The notes beneath the pieces are model-generated. The model did no database searches. It was not told the DNA's origin and saw nothing but the letters and a program-made list of their open reading frames with translations. Shown piece by piece: positions 52,567 to 63,660 of a stretch of 64,000 nucleotides of DNA. Position numbers and translations under genes: made by a program. Every line of letters starts with the position of its first letter. Within the stretch, counting starts at the first letter, position 1. The stretch lies in assembly GCF_000005505.3 (NCBI RefSeq), contig NC_016131.3, positions 56,901,355 through 56,965,354 on the forward strand. The letters are read 5' to 3'. The stretch is from Brachypodium distachyon. Lineage: Eukaryota; Streptophyta; Magnoliopsida; Poales; Poaceae.

Positions 52567-53861
52567 TATTTTGTTTCTAGGGACAGCTGTGGTTAAGGTC
52601 CATAGTTAATCACAGACTATACATATGCGGTATTGCTTTGGAGAGGAAAAACTAGTGTTTTGGTATTTGAATACGCGACGTGTGTACGATATCTATGTGA
52701 CTTTTAGTTAATCTACGGTACCCTGAAATAAATATGAGCCGCATTTTTTTACTCCTTTTTTACCTAATGAAAAATTTAGCTGGTACTAGTACCACCTTTA
52801 AAAATCATGGAGTACTATGAGTTTAGGGGCAAAATGGTAATCATGGGATTATTACCCCATCACTTGTGATCTAAAAAAATGTTTATCCATTAGGTTTCAT
52901 TCTTCCTATCCCGTTCCCATGAAGGATTAATGGTGACTGCGGCGGCGGCCTCTATAAAAGCGGTAAAAGCTATTGATCCCTCCGATTCATAATAAATGTG
53001 GATGATTCAGTACAAAAATCAGCAACACTTGTTATGAATCGGAGGCAGTATTGATTAGGGAGTGTCAGACAGGAATCGGCTGCAAATTATCAAAAGCGAA
53101 GCAAATCCGCGGCTAACTGGCTCTAGTGGCTCTAGGAACAAGCCGTCTCCAGCATCATTAATGATGAAAAATATGAGAGGACCAGTGGCATCCTTAGCCT
53201 CAAGAGCAAGAGCAACGTCTTTGGTTGTAATCAGGATTCAGACATTGCAATGACAACTATACCATGTGCAGCAGTTTTCTTATAAAAATCTGGAGTAAAT
53301 TTTGCAAAACCACTAGTACTTTTTATGGGTAGTCCTGGAGAAGTTCTTAAAATCTTCGTTGTCCTCCGCGGCCCGACGAGATCTCCCACACGAACACCTA
53401 CTGTCTATTGGTGGTCTCTCGGTTATATACACCTCGATTGCATTCTCCAGATCCCGCCGGCACACAGCAGCAGCTCCGGCAGGGTCACGGCGTCCTCGCC
53501 GCCCAGCCTGCAGCCGCCCACAGTAGTCCCACCGCTCCCTCCGGCCGTCCGGCGCTGGCCACCCCAATCGCCCCCGCCGCCAGGCCGCCCCCAGTCGAGC
53601 CCACCAAGAAAACATGTCAAGAAAAACTGGATTGATTTTTGACAATGTTTTTGAGTGCGTCTTCTGAATCAAATTACCGGCACTGTATTTTATTTTGTCA
53701 GCAAGCACAGCGAAATCAATGGCATCATGTCGCCGAGCCCCGCTGACGTTTCGCCGCTGGTCACATCCCCTGTCCATCTCTTGGACTCTGCTCGTCAGGA
53801 TTTTGTCGATCTTTTTATTTTAGCTTGGCACCGGTTGTGGGTGAAAAATGAGGTAGACAAA
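52567..53861. other. Mixed repeats; possible isolated MULE end
   Basis: 52638-52760 resembles the start of repeat R3 (compare 56285). A short Stowaway-like pair of ends lies at about 52975-53050 ('ccctccgattcat' with 'atgaatcggagg'). A terminus GAGTAAATTTTGCAAAACCA at 53293 resembles the tip of the Pack-MULE at 47542, but no partner end with a good duplication was found. The GC-rich part at 53440-53600 has frames on both strands with no recognised family. Confidence 0.4.
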
Positions 53862-54288
53862 AATTGCCATACAAGTTCTTACATGTGAGCCAGTCTTGTC
53901 GGTTTTCCCCTCATACAGAAAGTACTATGGTGATCAGATAGTTTTACTCATGGTTTTGTGGTGGTTGTGACGTCTGCATCGCATTCGGTACTCACATGAA
54001 TGGTGATACTGATTTCTGCATTTGAGTTCTTCTTTATATACAAGTCATGGGCCAACTTCACCATGTAGAATAAGCGAGATTCATGTGTCAATAGACAGGA
54101 TGGAAGAGGAAATGTCAGTTTCGAACTTTCGATCGTCTCTTTCCATCTCCAGCCAAGAGAGGAAGAAAGAGATGGACTGGGAAATTTATATATACAGACG
54201 TAAAGCCTTAGACTTAGACTTGTTCTTCTTTTGTTAATATAGGATTAGGAGGCGTTGGGAGTGACAAAACATGGCTACTGTAGTCTGT
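53862..54288. repeat. Repeat R3, copy a
   Basis: Block order: 'attgccatacaagttcttac', 'gtactatggtgatcag', 'tttgtggtggttgtga', 'cattcggtactcacatgaat', 'gagccaacttcaccatgtag'-like text, 'ggatggaagaggaaatgtca', then 'aggattaggaggcgttggga'. Repeated at 54300-55050 and 56334-56700. Confidence 0.85.
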
Positions 54289-54299
54289 TTAGCCAGTGA

Positions 54300-55050
54300 A
54301 CAATTGCCATACAGGTTCTTACATGTGAGTTACTCTTGTCGATTTACCCTTAGAGTGGTATGTATGTGAAATTCTACCCCCAAAAGAGGGGTTTTGTGAA
54401 ATTTTGTGAAATTTATTCATGAAATTGATAGAGATAAATAGTCCAGGCGGTAGCACACGGCTCACCAAATTTGAAACCAAAATATGCGTGTGCTTAGATC
54501 CGCTTGATCTGGACAGGGAGTTAATAAAAAAGGTTCCGAATACCTTTGGAGTCGCATGGAAAGATGTTTACAATATTAAACCAAGGGTTAGAATTGACTT
54601 GTACGCCCATCTCTTCGTGAGGAGTACCGGGATACCATAAAAAAGCTTGTGATTTTTCCCTTATAAAGAAGGTACTATGGTAATCGGATAATTTTACTCC
54701 TAGCTTTGTGGTGGTTGTGAGGTCTGCATCACATTCAGTACTCACATGAATGGTGATTTTTTTTTTCTGCATTTGACTTCTTCTTTATATACATGTCATG
54801 AGCCAACTTCACCATGTAGAAGAAGCGAGATTCATGTGTCAATAAACAGGATGGAAGAGGAAATGTCAGTTCCGAACTTTCGATCGTCCTCTTCTGTCTT
54901 CCATCTCCAGCCGAGAGAGGAGTCGCCAAGAGAGGAAGAAAGAGATAGACCGGGAAATTTATACAAATGTAAAGTCTTAGGCTTAGACTTGTTCTTCTGA
55001 TGTTAGTATAGGATTAGGAGGCATTGGGAGTGACAAAACATGGGCTGCTC
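54300..55050. repeat. Repeat R3, copy b (interrupted)
   Basis: Starts with 'attgccatacaggttcttac' at about 54302. It is interrupted at about 54350-54645 by unrelated DNA, then resumes with 'aaggtactatggtaatcgga' and runs to 'aggattaggaggcattggga'. It is about 90% similar to copy a by eye over the shared part. Confidence 0.8.
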
Positions 55051-56333
55051 TAGTCTGTTTAGCAAGTGAAAAACACAACGTTTTTTGCGGCGCGTACGAC
55101 AGTTACAACGTTGCTACGACGTCCACAGCGGCCAGCAGATCCTGTCTCCACTAGTCAAGTAGAGAAGCCTATGTTTTGAAAGATGGCCCATGTTTAGTCT
55201 AAAGCCCAGGCCAAGACAGATGAATGAAAACTTGCAAGGAAACAATGCAGATGAGTTTCACACGTGGTGTTTGCTAATTCGTTTCTGCTAATAAGAGTGA
55301 CACCCGAGACATAATGAAGTGAAAAATGACATTTCTTTGTTTTTTTCTCCAATAGCATGGTTGTCTTTGCTACTTGTTCATCCGATCATTCCCAAAGTCC
55401 ACCACAAAATCATCTTCGTCAAATATTACGGTCTTCTTGTCCTGCATTTGAAGGAATCTTACCATCTATTGCCTAGATTGATAGAAGAGAGAGATCAAAC
55501 AGCACGTTATTGGGAACAACGGGAAGCGGGCATCACTTCCGCTGTATGCAATCAAGATCAAATTCTCTTGTACTGCAGATTACTTCCCTCATTTGTAACT
55601 CAGAAATTTCTTGTACTGCAGATCACTTCCCTTGTTTGTAACTGCGCTTGAATTTTAGTGTGGTTGCCGGGATTTAGATGGAAGAATTATGGTTAGAATA
55701 AAGAAGAGAGTTGGGCAAGTTTTAGAAGAGGCGGAAGACAGATGCGTTCTGGAGGAAGGTGAACGTTTTGTGCTGCAGCCGACGGAGGCATATCGGACAA
55801 ACATTGGTCATGGGCTTTAATGGGCTGGATTGGAAACTCATATGTATTTGTGTGAGGAGAAAAAAAAAGAACGTCTTAATTTTGTCGTACGGGTTTCATC
55901 GTACGTGAAGTGTTACATCTCCAAGAGGTGTGCCAAAGTGAAATCCTAGCCCCAATAGTAGTAGTTTTGTGAAAATTAGCGCGCACACAGCTTAATGTGA
56001 TCTGTTCTGAGATACAAGCACATGGATAATGGGAGTAGAGCTAGCCCAATGTGCTCTCATGGCACATTTCAGCAATGTTGATTGATATGTTACTTTGTCC
56101 CTTTTAATATATGTGCTCGATCATCTCTGTGCTCTGTCTGGTTTAATCTGTTCCTTTGATTTCCTACTTTACATTATTGCTTGTGCACATCAATGGTGAT
56201 GTGCACAAGCAACAAGACGGGAGGAAGAGATGGGCCTGAGAGGTTACAGCGCAAGCTTCTCCGTTACAGTTATTGCTTTCAGTAGGCAAACTAGTGTTTC
56301 GGAATTTGAATCCGTGACATGTGTTTATCTATG
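55051..56333. other. Non-coding spacer with a small duplication
   Basis: 'cttgtactgcagattacttc' near 55568 recurs as 'cttgtactgcagatcacttc' near 55610, each followed by 'cctyrtttgtaact'. No gene is recognised. Confidence 0.4.
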
Positions 56334-56700
56334 TGATTTTTCCTCGTACAGAAGGTACTATGATATCGGATCATTTTACTCCTAGTTTTGTGGTGGTTGT
56401 GAGGCCTGCATAGCATTCAGTACTCACATCAATGGTGATGTTGCTATGTACAATCTAAGACTTTTATACATGTCATGAGCTAGCCAACTTCACCATCTCC
56501 AGCTCATAGATGCAATAAACAGTATCTGATGGAAGAGGAAATGTTAGTTCAGACTTCCGCCTCCCCAGTCTTCCCATCCCCAGCCTAGTAAGGAAGAAAG
56601 AGATGATGGACCAGAGAACATATACAAACGTACAATCTGAGAAGTGTTTTGCTTAGGTTAGCATTGGATTAGGAGGCATTGGGAGTGCAAAAACATGGGC
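56334..56700. repeat. Repeat R3, copy c
   Basis: 'cagaaggtactatgatatcg', 'tttgtggtggttgtgaggcc', 'gatggaagaggaaatgttag' and 'ggattaggaggcattgggag' keep the R3 order. This copy is more diverged than copies a and b. Confidence 0.8.
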
Positions 56701-58980
56701 CGACATCACGGCATATGCCGTTTGGTCCAGTCAGATTAGCTTCACTCTGTCAAACTTATTCAAGAAAATGACGCATAGCACTGGACTCACAACAACATTT
56801 CAAGTGAAAACTTTAGAACAGAAGTCCAGAATTCCATCAAGAGTTGCTATTATAGGTCACATTTCGGTTCATTTTTCTCTCGATCTGTACACGCCAAGGC
56901 CTTCATCTATTGTAGAAAGAATAGCAACAAAATTATCCTAGGAGCGTGGAGGTCAGACTTGGAGTGACCGAGCTTCATGGCTTCTAGTCTACACATTCGG
57001 CTTCAGTTTGTATGACTCTCATCGAGGGCACCTAGGGAAAGAAAGAAATGAATCTTCTAACTAATAAACATATTGTACTGGGGGCATATGCTGATACAAC
57101 AACCTGCAATTGCAAGCACCATCCAGATGAAGTAGCGCCTCTCTTTGGACAGACTTTCTTGCCTTGTGAATCCAAGAATGAATCTGGAGCACTTCTTACA
57201 ACAAATGCTCCAAGATCACCACTCACCTTGAACTGAATGGGTCGAGCATATATATAAACATACAAGACAATAATTTGATCTCACGTGGCAACAGCAAGTT
57301 CAAGCTTCTCCACCGGTGCAGCTTTCTCATTTGATCTGCATCTGGAGAAGATTATGAGAAGGAAGCCTCATCAAAGTTGACACTACAAGACATGAATGTC
57401 AGATCGTCTCATACTGCATAAATACACTCATCCTGAAACTGATACTCTGCTCACTTTTTCTAAGCATTTCATCAAGCACCTAGCTTACACGATCTAGAAC
57501 AGATATCACATGCACCAATTCTGGGCTAGATTGCACACAAAAAACAAGATGAATGGAGAGTGCAAAACTGCAAAGGGAGAGATCCCATCATAGTGAGGCA
57601 GTAATAGCATCGGCTTCCTCCTCCTTCCTCTTGTTTCTTTTCCTTTTTTCTGTTCTTCCTTTGTAACTCCTCTAATTGCTGTATTCTTTTGGCAGTTCTC
57701 AGCCTCCCCAGTACCGCCTCTGGGATTTGTACTGCTAACTCCTTCGGTTCCGTTTTTATAAAAAAATTAGGTAGGGGCCTCCCTCCCGACTTCCCTAAAA
57801 AAAGTAACACAATCAGTTTTTTTTTTCATGTAGTAATAGCATGAGTTGTGTCTAAAGAAAATTATGCATATGGTATAAAAATATGATTGTGAAGTTCATC
57901 ATGTTCTCTGCCGACTGCCAGAAACAAAATATCATGCATGCGAACCAGATTAAAAAATCTTGCAACTGTTCCTGTTTTCTAGCAGAATGAAACATTTTGT
58001 GAAAAAAATCTTCTTTCTAAACACACCCTAGCTTTTACTAGATTGCCGAGAAGATAGTGGAGGAGCAGACTATTTGAAGAGAAGATTTAATGTGCCACAT
58101 GCCCAAACGTTACATGATGGGAGAGAAAACTCTTCCATGCCAGCCTATTCATATTGGAGGATGCACACAGCCCCACAATATTACAATTTCACAGTAATAC
58201 GCTAAACAATAAGAGAAAAAAAAGAGAGAGCCAATGAAAAGTATTAAATAGCCAATAGTACAAGGTAGAGTACTATTCAGAAGCAGAAAGACTAAATGCC
58301 CTTGGTATACGCTTAACCAAAATCTTTAATATGCACACAGGTTGAATATAATATAAGCAGCTAAACTAGTTTCATTTACATAAAAGCTCTTATTTGGAGA
58401 GGTCAGCACACGAGTAATGGAAGTGAAAGCTAGGCAATTTTATCATGTGTCTGCACATGTAAACTTTTTTTTGATTGATCTGTTACTTTGCTGAGGCAAA
58501 AATATGACCATAGTTGCCAGATTCATGGTTCGCTCAATTCGCGATCCGGGTTAGCGATTCACAATTCGCCATGAGTCAAGTTCGATGTGGGGTATACATC
58601 TCCAGTTCGTGAATACGTTGTCTGCTTCATGCGTTAGTTCGTAAATCCGTTTTCATTGGCCTCATATATATTTACATAATAGTACAGTTCTTTTGTCTTA
58701 GTAGACGCTTCATGTACAGAAAAAGCTTTCAGCGATCACTTGAATACCAAAATACCAAAATCTGGATTAGAAATAAATGGAGGAACCCACCAAAAATTCA
58801 CTTGGTCACCCGCGTGTTTTCTTTGAGGAATTTGGTGACCCACATTTCATGAGAGCGGAGCACCATCCAACAAAAAAACAAATATCTCCTGACCCCGTCA
58901 ATTTTTTTAAAAAGATCAACGTTCTTCTCCAGAGAGCCAAGGCTTGGCCCCGAGCCCCTGACCATATGGTGTCCTCTTCT
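56701..58980. other. Non-coding region, nothing recognised
   Basis: AT-rich DNA with short A/T runs. Short frames, for example near 57048 and 57526, have no family resemblance. I see no TIR pair with a target duplication. Confidence 0.35.
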
Positions 58981-58985
58981 CCAGA

Positions 58986-59074
58986 GATGCTGTGGTCGAC
59001 TAAAATGAACTGAATGTGTGCAGCAAGATGCTGTGATCGACTAAAATGAACTGAATGCTTGCAGCGAGATTGGC
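58986..59074. repeat. Two-copy tandem repeat, period about 44 bp
   Basis: 'agatgctgtggtcgactaaa' is followed 44 bp later by 'agatgctgtgatcgactaaa'. Both continue 'atgaactgaatg.ktgcag'. Confidence 0.85.
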
Positions 59075-59139
59075 CCAAAAAAGTAGCAGTGTAGCACTAG
59101 CCCCGGATGCAGGACTCACAGATCAGCGTTGCTTTTTTA

Positions 59140-59215
59140 CTCCTGATGCCTCTAAATCCCAAGTTATACGTCATAACACAACAGATAAATAAGTCTTGAA
59201 CTGTACATGTAGCTC
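59140..59215 (-). repeat. Inverted copy of the 42440-42530 segment
   Basis: On the minus strand: 'tacagttcaagacttattta', then 'gttatgacgtataacttggg', then 'atttagaggcatcaggagta'. This matches 42451-42515 in order. Confidence 0.75.
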
Positions 59216-59299
59216 TCAGTTGTAGCTTTTCCGCTCCATCTTGTCATTTCTTACTTGCATGCTTTGCATCTCCGAGCTAGAGAGGCAATTGAGAAGTAG

Positions 59300-60640
59300 C
59301 TCTACGCCTCTACCAACTTACCAAGTGCTCAGGTTGTGGAAGACTATGTAAAGGGGCTCGAGGGTAAATAATATATAGGGTGTACGGTGCACTGGCCTGT
59401 GCTACTCCTTAGTGAATTAGTTCACTAAAATATTTTAAAATTTTTGATCATGTGTAATAAACTTAAAAAGTTCTTGGACAAACATGTAACTCTGCATGTT
59501 GTGCACAGAAATTAAAAAAAAGAAGGCAAAATGTGCATGTTTACATGGTCTCTTTTAGCCACTATCTTGTTTCTGTAGAATACAAACTTATATATTTTTG
59601 GCTGGTCAAAATTTTATTGGTCGTTCAAAGTTATGACCATGGAGTAATAATTAATAATTGGAGTCAGAGGCGTCAGGACAAGATAATATGCTGGATCATC
59701 CGGCTTCACTGTTGAACCAGATAAAACGTGTGTCTAGCACTAGCTCCGTGAGAGATTTTGTGGCCTCATATGTATCCATTGCAATAGCTGTATTTGTGCG
59801 TACAAACAAATCAACGAGGACTAGCTAACACTTATACCTAGCTTATTAGGATTCGTAGGCATCAGAAGTAAAATTGCAAAGAAATGTCCAATCTCAGCTA
59901 CGGGATCATCACTCCTGGCTGCATCTTCAAAACGTGCTGCTTGGCCTTGCATCGATGCATTGCAGCATGTAAGTTTCGTATCGGTCTATCGATCTTATGA
60001 TGCATTCTGTAATGCACCTTCAGTTTCAAAAATAAATATGATTTGCAATAGTTGATATTTGAATCAGAACATGCATGAGCGATCGAGTAGGCTGATGGAT
60101 AGCTTAGGACTGGAGGGCATCAGAAATAAAAAGCATGGCCGGTCATCTTAGCTTGTCATGTTGTTTTGCTCGTGTTTTTCTCTTGAATCAGTCACTTCCA
60201 CATTTCCCAAACGTTATGAATTTATTCTAATGAAATAGATGTGCCTTATCAAAAAAATAGGTCATTCATGTGATGTAAAACAAGAAAAAATGAATCACTT
60301 AATTTTATAAAAAAAACTATACCCAGCACAAATTTGTTGCTTACTCACACGAATATATCTCATGGGCATGTCCTATATGCTTCATCCAAATATAGTGCAT
60401 GAGAACTGGATGCAAAATCTTGCAATTGTAACCTTTTCGTATCAGAATCGAAACGTTTATTTGAAAAAAAAAGATCTACTTTCTTGATATGCCCTAGCTA
60501 AAATACCAGCACTATCATAACAGATTCCCGAGTAGACAGCGGAGCAGACTATATTTGGAGAAGTTTTTGGTCTTTTGGATGCGCGCTGCATCATTTTAAT
60601 TTTAATTTGTAGATAAGACAATGGCAGAGAGAAATCTTCC
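59300..60640. other. Non-coding region with further motif copies
   Basis: Contains three degenerate GGATTC-GAGGCATC-type motifs (59659, 59849, 60107) but otherwise unrecognised AT-rich DNA. No coding frame is supported. Confidence 0.4.
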
Positions 60641-60649
60641 ATCCTAAAG

Positions 60650-61085
60650 GGTCCTTGCTGCACTTACCCGATCGAGAGGCCGCCGGCGCCTCCCCCGCTC
60701 CGCGACGCGCACGCCGCCGGAGCTGGAAGGGGCAGCAAGCTCGCCTCCGATGCACCTCGTCCGCCCCCGTCCCGCCTCCGGCGACGCTCCTCGATCTAGC
60801 CTGCGGTTGGCCAAACCTCAATCATCCATCCACTGGACGGAAAGTTTTGACGAAGAGGGGGATCGGGTCTGCCTGCTGCCGGTCTCGCAAGAGAGAGGCA
60901 GGAAGAATGGGAGCGCGGCCGCCGCCGTTCTCTGCGATTTGGGCATGGCCATTGGGAGAAGGCGGCCGAGATGATATCACTGGGCTCGGATTGGGCTGCG
61001 GCCCGTTTCCACGTAATGGGCTACAGAGGAAAGGCAAGAGCCACTTCGATCGAGCCCAACCGAAGCTGCTTTGGTGATTAGGCCT
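60650..61085. repeat. Repeat R2, copy b (TGGGCY-rich)
   Basis: 'gcgacgctcctcgatctagc', 'atcatccatccactggacgg', 'gtctgcctgctgccggtctc' and 'gcccgtttccacgtaatggg' match copy c at 62690-63015. The frames on both strands are shared between copies only as DNA similarity, with indels that break frame. Confidence 0.8.
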
Positions 61086-61170
61086 GGAAAAACCGATGCA
61101 GCCTAATCTTCTTCGGCGTTTGAACGGCCCGCACCTTGTTCTTTTTTAAGGGTTTCGGCAAAAACTATTA

Positions 61171-61280
61171 CTCACTCCATCTCATTTTAATGACTCAAAT
61201 TTGTTCAAATATGAATGTATCTATACTTAAAAGAATCTAGATACATGTAATAGACAACATTTAATCTGGGACGGAGGAAA
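61171..61280. mobile_element. Stowaway-type MITE
   Basis: 'ctcactccatctcattttaa' and 'ctgggacggaggaaa' are imperfect inverted ends flanked by TA. Confidence 0.55.
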
Positions 61281-61427
61281 TACATTCTTAAGCGTTTTAC
61301 ATAGTTATAATAGACTATGGAGGCGGCGGCACAGAGAGAAAAATCAATCAAGAGCGCCAATCAGTAGCTAAGCGGAAGAAGAGCAAATGTGTCAGTTGGT
61401 ACATTTAACCAAATACTTTCATATGTA

Positions 61428-61539
61428 CTCTTTACTATCCATATTAGTTGTCGAAATATTACATTTATGTAGACGTTTTTTAGACATGGATACACCCATA
61501 TTTAGATAATTTAAGACAATTAATATGAATCGGATGGAG
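61428..61539. mobile_element. Stowaway-type MITE
   Basis: 'ctctttactatccatattag' and 'aatatgaatcggatggag' are inverted ends with TA on both sides. The element is 112 bp and non-coding. Confidence 0.6.
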
Positions 61540-61559
61540 TAATTATATGTGCAAGGTAA

Positions 61560-62386
61560 ATTAAGTAGCTAGCCACAAACCATGTACCTATATATACACA
61601 CATGGACCATGGAGCCAAACTCTCATAGCGCACATTTGATAACTTGTATTGTAATCTGTTACGCTCTCCCGCGCCTTCAGTATGTGCAAGACATTGGCAC
61701 GTGGTAATTAACAGTATGAGTGCAACAAGATATGATTGTGGAGTAACAACCATCGGAATTGGAGGCAAAGGGACAAGAGAAGACAGTTCTCCTCAAGGCT
61801 CCAGTTCGTCTGTTGTGGAGATGAACAAAGCGCTGGCTTTGGTCACCGCCCCTTCCTTCTCGCCTGTGACTCCTGATCTTCGCGCCAGCACGGCTGATGT
61901 CCTGCGCGGTGGCTGCTCGGCTCTCTCTATTTCGGCCTCCAGCGCTGGCTGCCTGCTGGAAGCCATCTGGGAACTTGCCTGCTGACACCATCCGCCTGAA
62001 GTTGCAGGAAGTGGTGTGTCGTTTGGCTACCTGCCGCCAAGTCTGATGCTTCAAGTTTCAGGTGTCTTGCTGTGATGTGTGGCTTTAAATTGGCATCATG
62101 TGTGAACCTTTACCTTCCAATTTTTACTTTGAACTCTGTACGAACCAGGTTTCATTAATATAATGGGACTTGCAGGACCTGGGCTTCATGCTACTCTAAA
62201 TAAATTCTAGTTCTGAATGGTTGAGTAACCATCTACCGTGCCAACTAAAAAAACGACAATAATTTAGAATCGGAGGAAGTAGATCGATGAGAATAAATGT
62301 ATGTGCAATGTATTTTGTCCAAAACTGAATGAAAGTCTTGAATACATACATGTGTTGCTGTCACCAGCCTTTTCGAAAAATAACAT
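61560..62386. other. Non-coding; possible retro-sequence 3' end
   Basis: A GC-richer stretch (61790-62030) with a 113-residue plus-strand frame is followed by a tail resembling the 3' end of plant LINEs ('ggtttcattaatataatggg' near 62148). There is no poly-A or target duplication, so this is only a suggestion. Confidence 0.3.
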
Positions 62387-62697
62387 GGTCTCTGTCACAA
62401 CTCACAAGACTATTGGAAGAACCCAGCTGTATATATCCGTAGAAAAGAAAGAAAAGTAAAAGAATACGCATCCAAGCAAGCTCTCTTCTTGCAGCTGCGC
62501 ATAAAGTGAGACCAGAGACATTTCAGGACATTTCAGCATTTTATGTTTTTGTTGTTTTCCTTTCTCCCATGTACTAGTAGTAATATGGATATTAGAGTTG
62601 GTGAGGCAAAGCTATGAGTGTTGTAGAAGACAATCGTACTAGGATTCAGAGGCATCGGGACATGTTTAGGTCTGAAGGAGCGTTAGTGTCTCCCATC
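62387..62697. repeat. Repeat R4, copy 2
   Basis: Matches 42637-42960: 'acaagactattggaagaacc', 'cagctgtatatatccg', 'aatacgcatccaagcaagct', 'gtgagaccaga' and 'gattcagaggcatcgggaca', with 'gcgttagtgtctccca' at the end. Confidence 0.85.
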
Positions 62698-63015
62698 GTC
62701 ACTAGCTGCAGCGTCAAGCCACCCCCTCTCCGTCCGCCGGCCACGCTCCTGGATCTCGCCTGCGGTCGGCCAGCATCGATCATCCATCCACTGGACGGAA
62801 AGACAGAGAGGGAGCGGGCCTGCCTGCTGCAGATATGGCCGGAGATCCGTTCTCTGCAATTTGGTAGGAGGATGCAGCTGCGGCGTACATATGTGTTATA
62901 AGTCACTGGGCTCGGTTGGGCTGCGGCCTGTTTCCACGTAATGGGCCATGGAGGAAAGGAGGGCTCCAAGAGCAATTCGGTTGAGCCCAACCGAGCTGCT
63001 TTGGTGCTTTTCGAT
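62690..63015. repeat. Repeat R2, copy c (TGGGCY-rich)
   Basis: Joined directly to R4 copy 2. Shares 'ctggatctcgcctgcggtcg', 'gcgggcctgcctgctgcag', 'gtcactgggctcggttgggc' and 'gagcccaaccgagctgcttt' with R2 copies a and b. Confidence 0.8.
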
Positions 63016-63429
63016 GGAAGAGTCCTCAGGCCTCAATATTTTGTCCTTAAGTAGCTTTAGAAGAGCCCATCTCGCTGTTAGACGGGGAGATTGTCCTTTC
63101 AATGAAAATGAGCTATTCTCCAAAAAAAAAAATCAATGACAATGAGCTTATGTTTTGATCCGAGCGTGAGATGACATTGTCAAAACAGAAGTCCTGTGTC
63201 AAAAAAAGTTAGTTATGTAGCGAATATATGCGTACCAGTGGAAAGTTCACAATGAGCTTCTTTTTATTATGATTTGTCCAAGCTTCAATTAATAACTTCT
63301 CCGTGCAAAGTTCACAAATGATCGATGAACTAACCAGTGGGATATATATCCCAGACATCATATATGTACTACTCACGTATATATATCTGGTTTTTAGAAC
63401 CATGACATAATTCCAAAATGGGGTGTCCG

Positions 63430-63660
63430 GCTGTCCGCCCAAGGAAGAGGGCGGCCTAGGGATTCAAGACCTAGATGCAAAAAATATCTGCCCTCCTTGG
63501 AAATAACTATTCAAGCTATTTCACTGAGATGGGGTTTGGTGGAATTTGCTTACGAAAAAATACATTTGGTCCAAGAAGATATATTTGCCCGGTCGAGGGG
63601 AAGTTTGGCTATTCGATCTTATTTTTGGGCCATCTTGATGAATGTTAAGCGGCATTTTTT
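63430..63660 (+). pseudogene. LINE ORF2 scrap
   Basis: The frame from about 63432 reads PPKEEGGLGIQDLDAKN. This matches a conserved block between the reverse transcriptase and zf-RVT regions of plant LINEs (compare CKPKNRGGIGILDLSVFND in the LINE at 37.1-42.0 kb). A following frame with WAILMNVKRHFF may belong to the same element. No boundaries are visible. Confidence 0.5.

Noticed and set aside
53313..53777. A 154-codon minus-strand frame
   Set aside because: Overlaps equally long plus-strand frames in GC-rich DNA, with no recognisable family.
53293..54418. Complete third Pack-MULE between 53293 and 54418
   Set aside because: The tips are similar but the supposed 9-bp flanks match poorly. 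The interval also contains a whole R3 copy that continues outside it.
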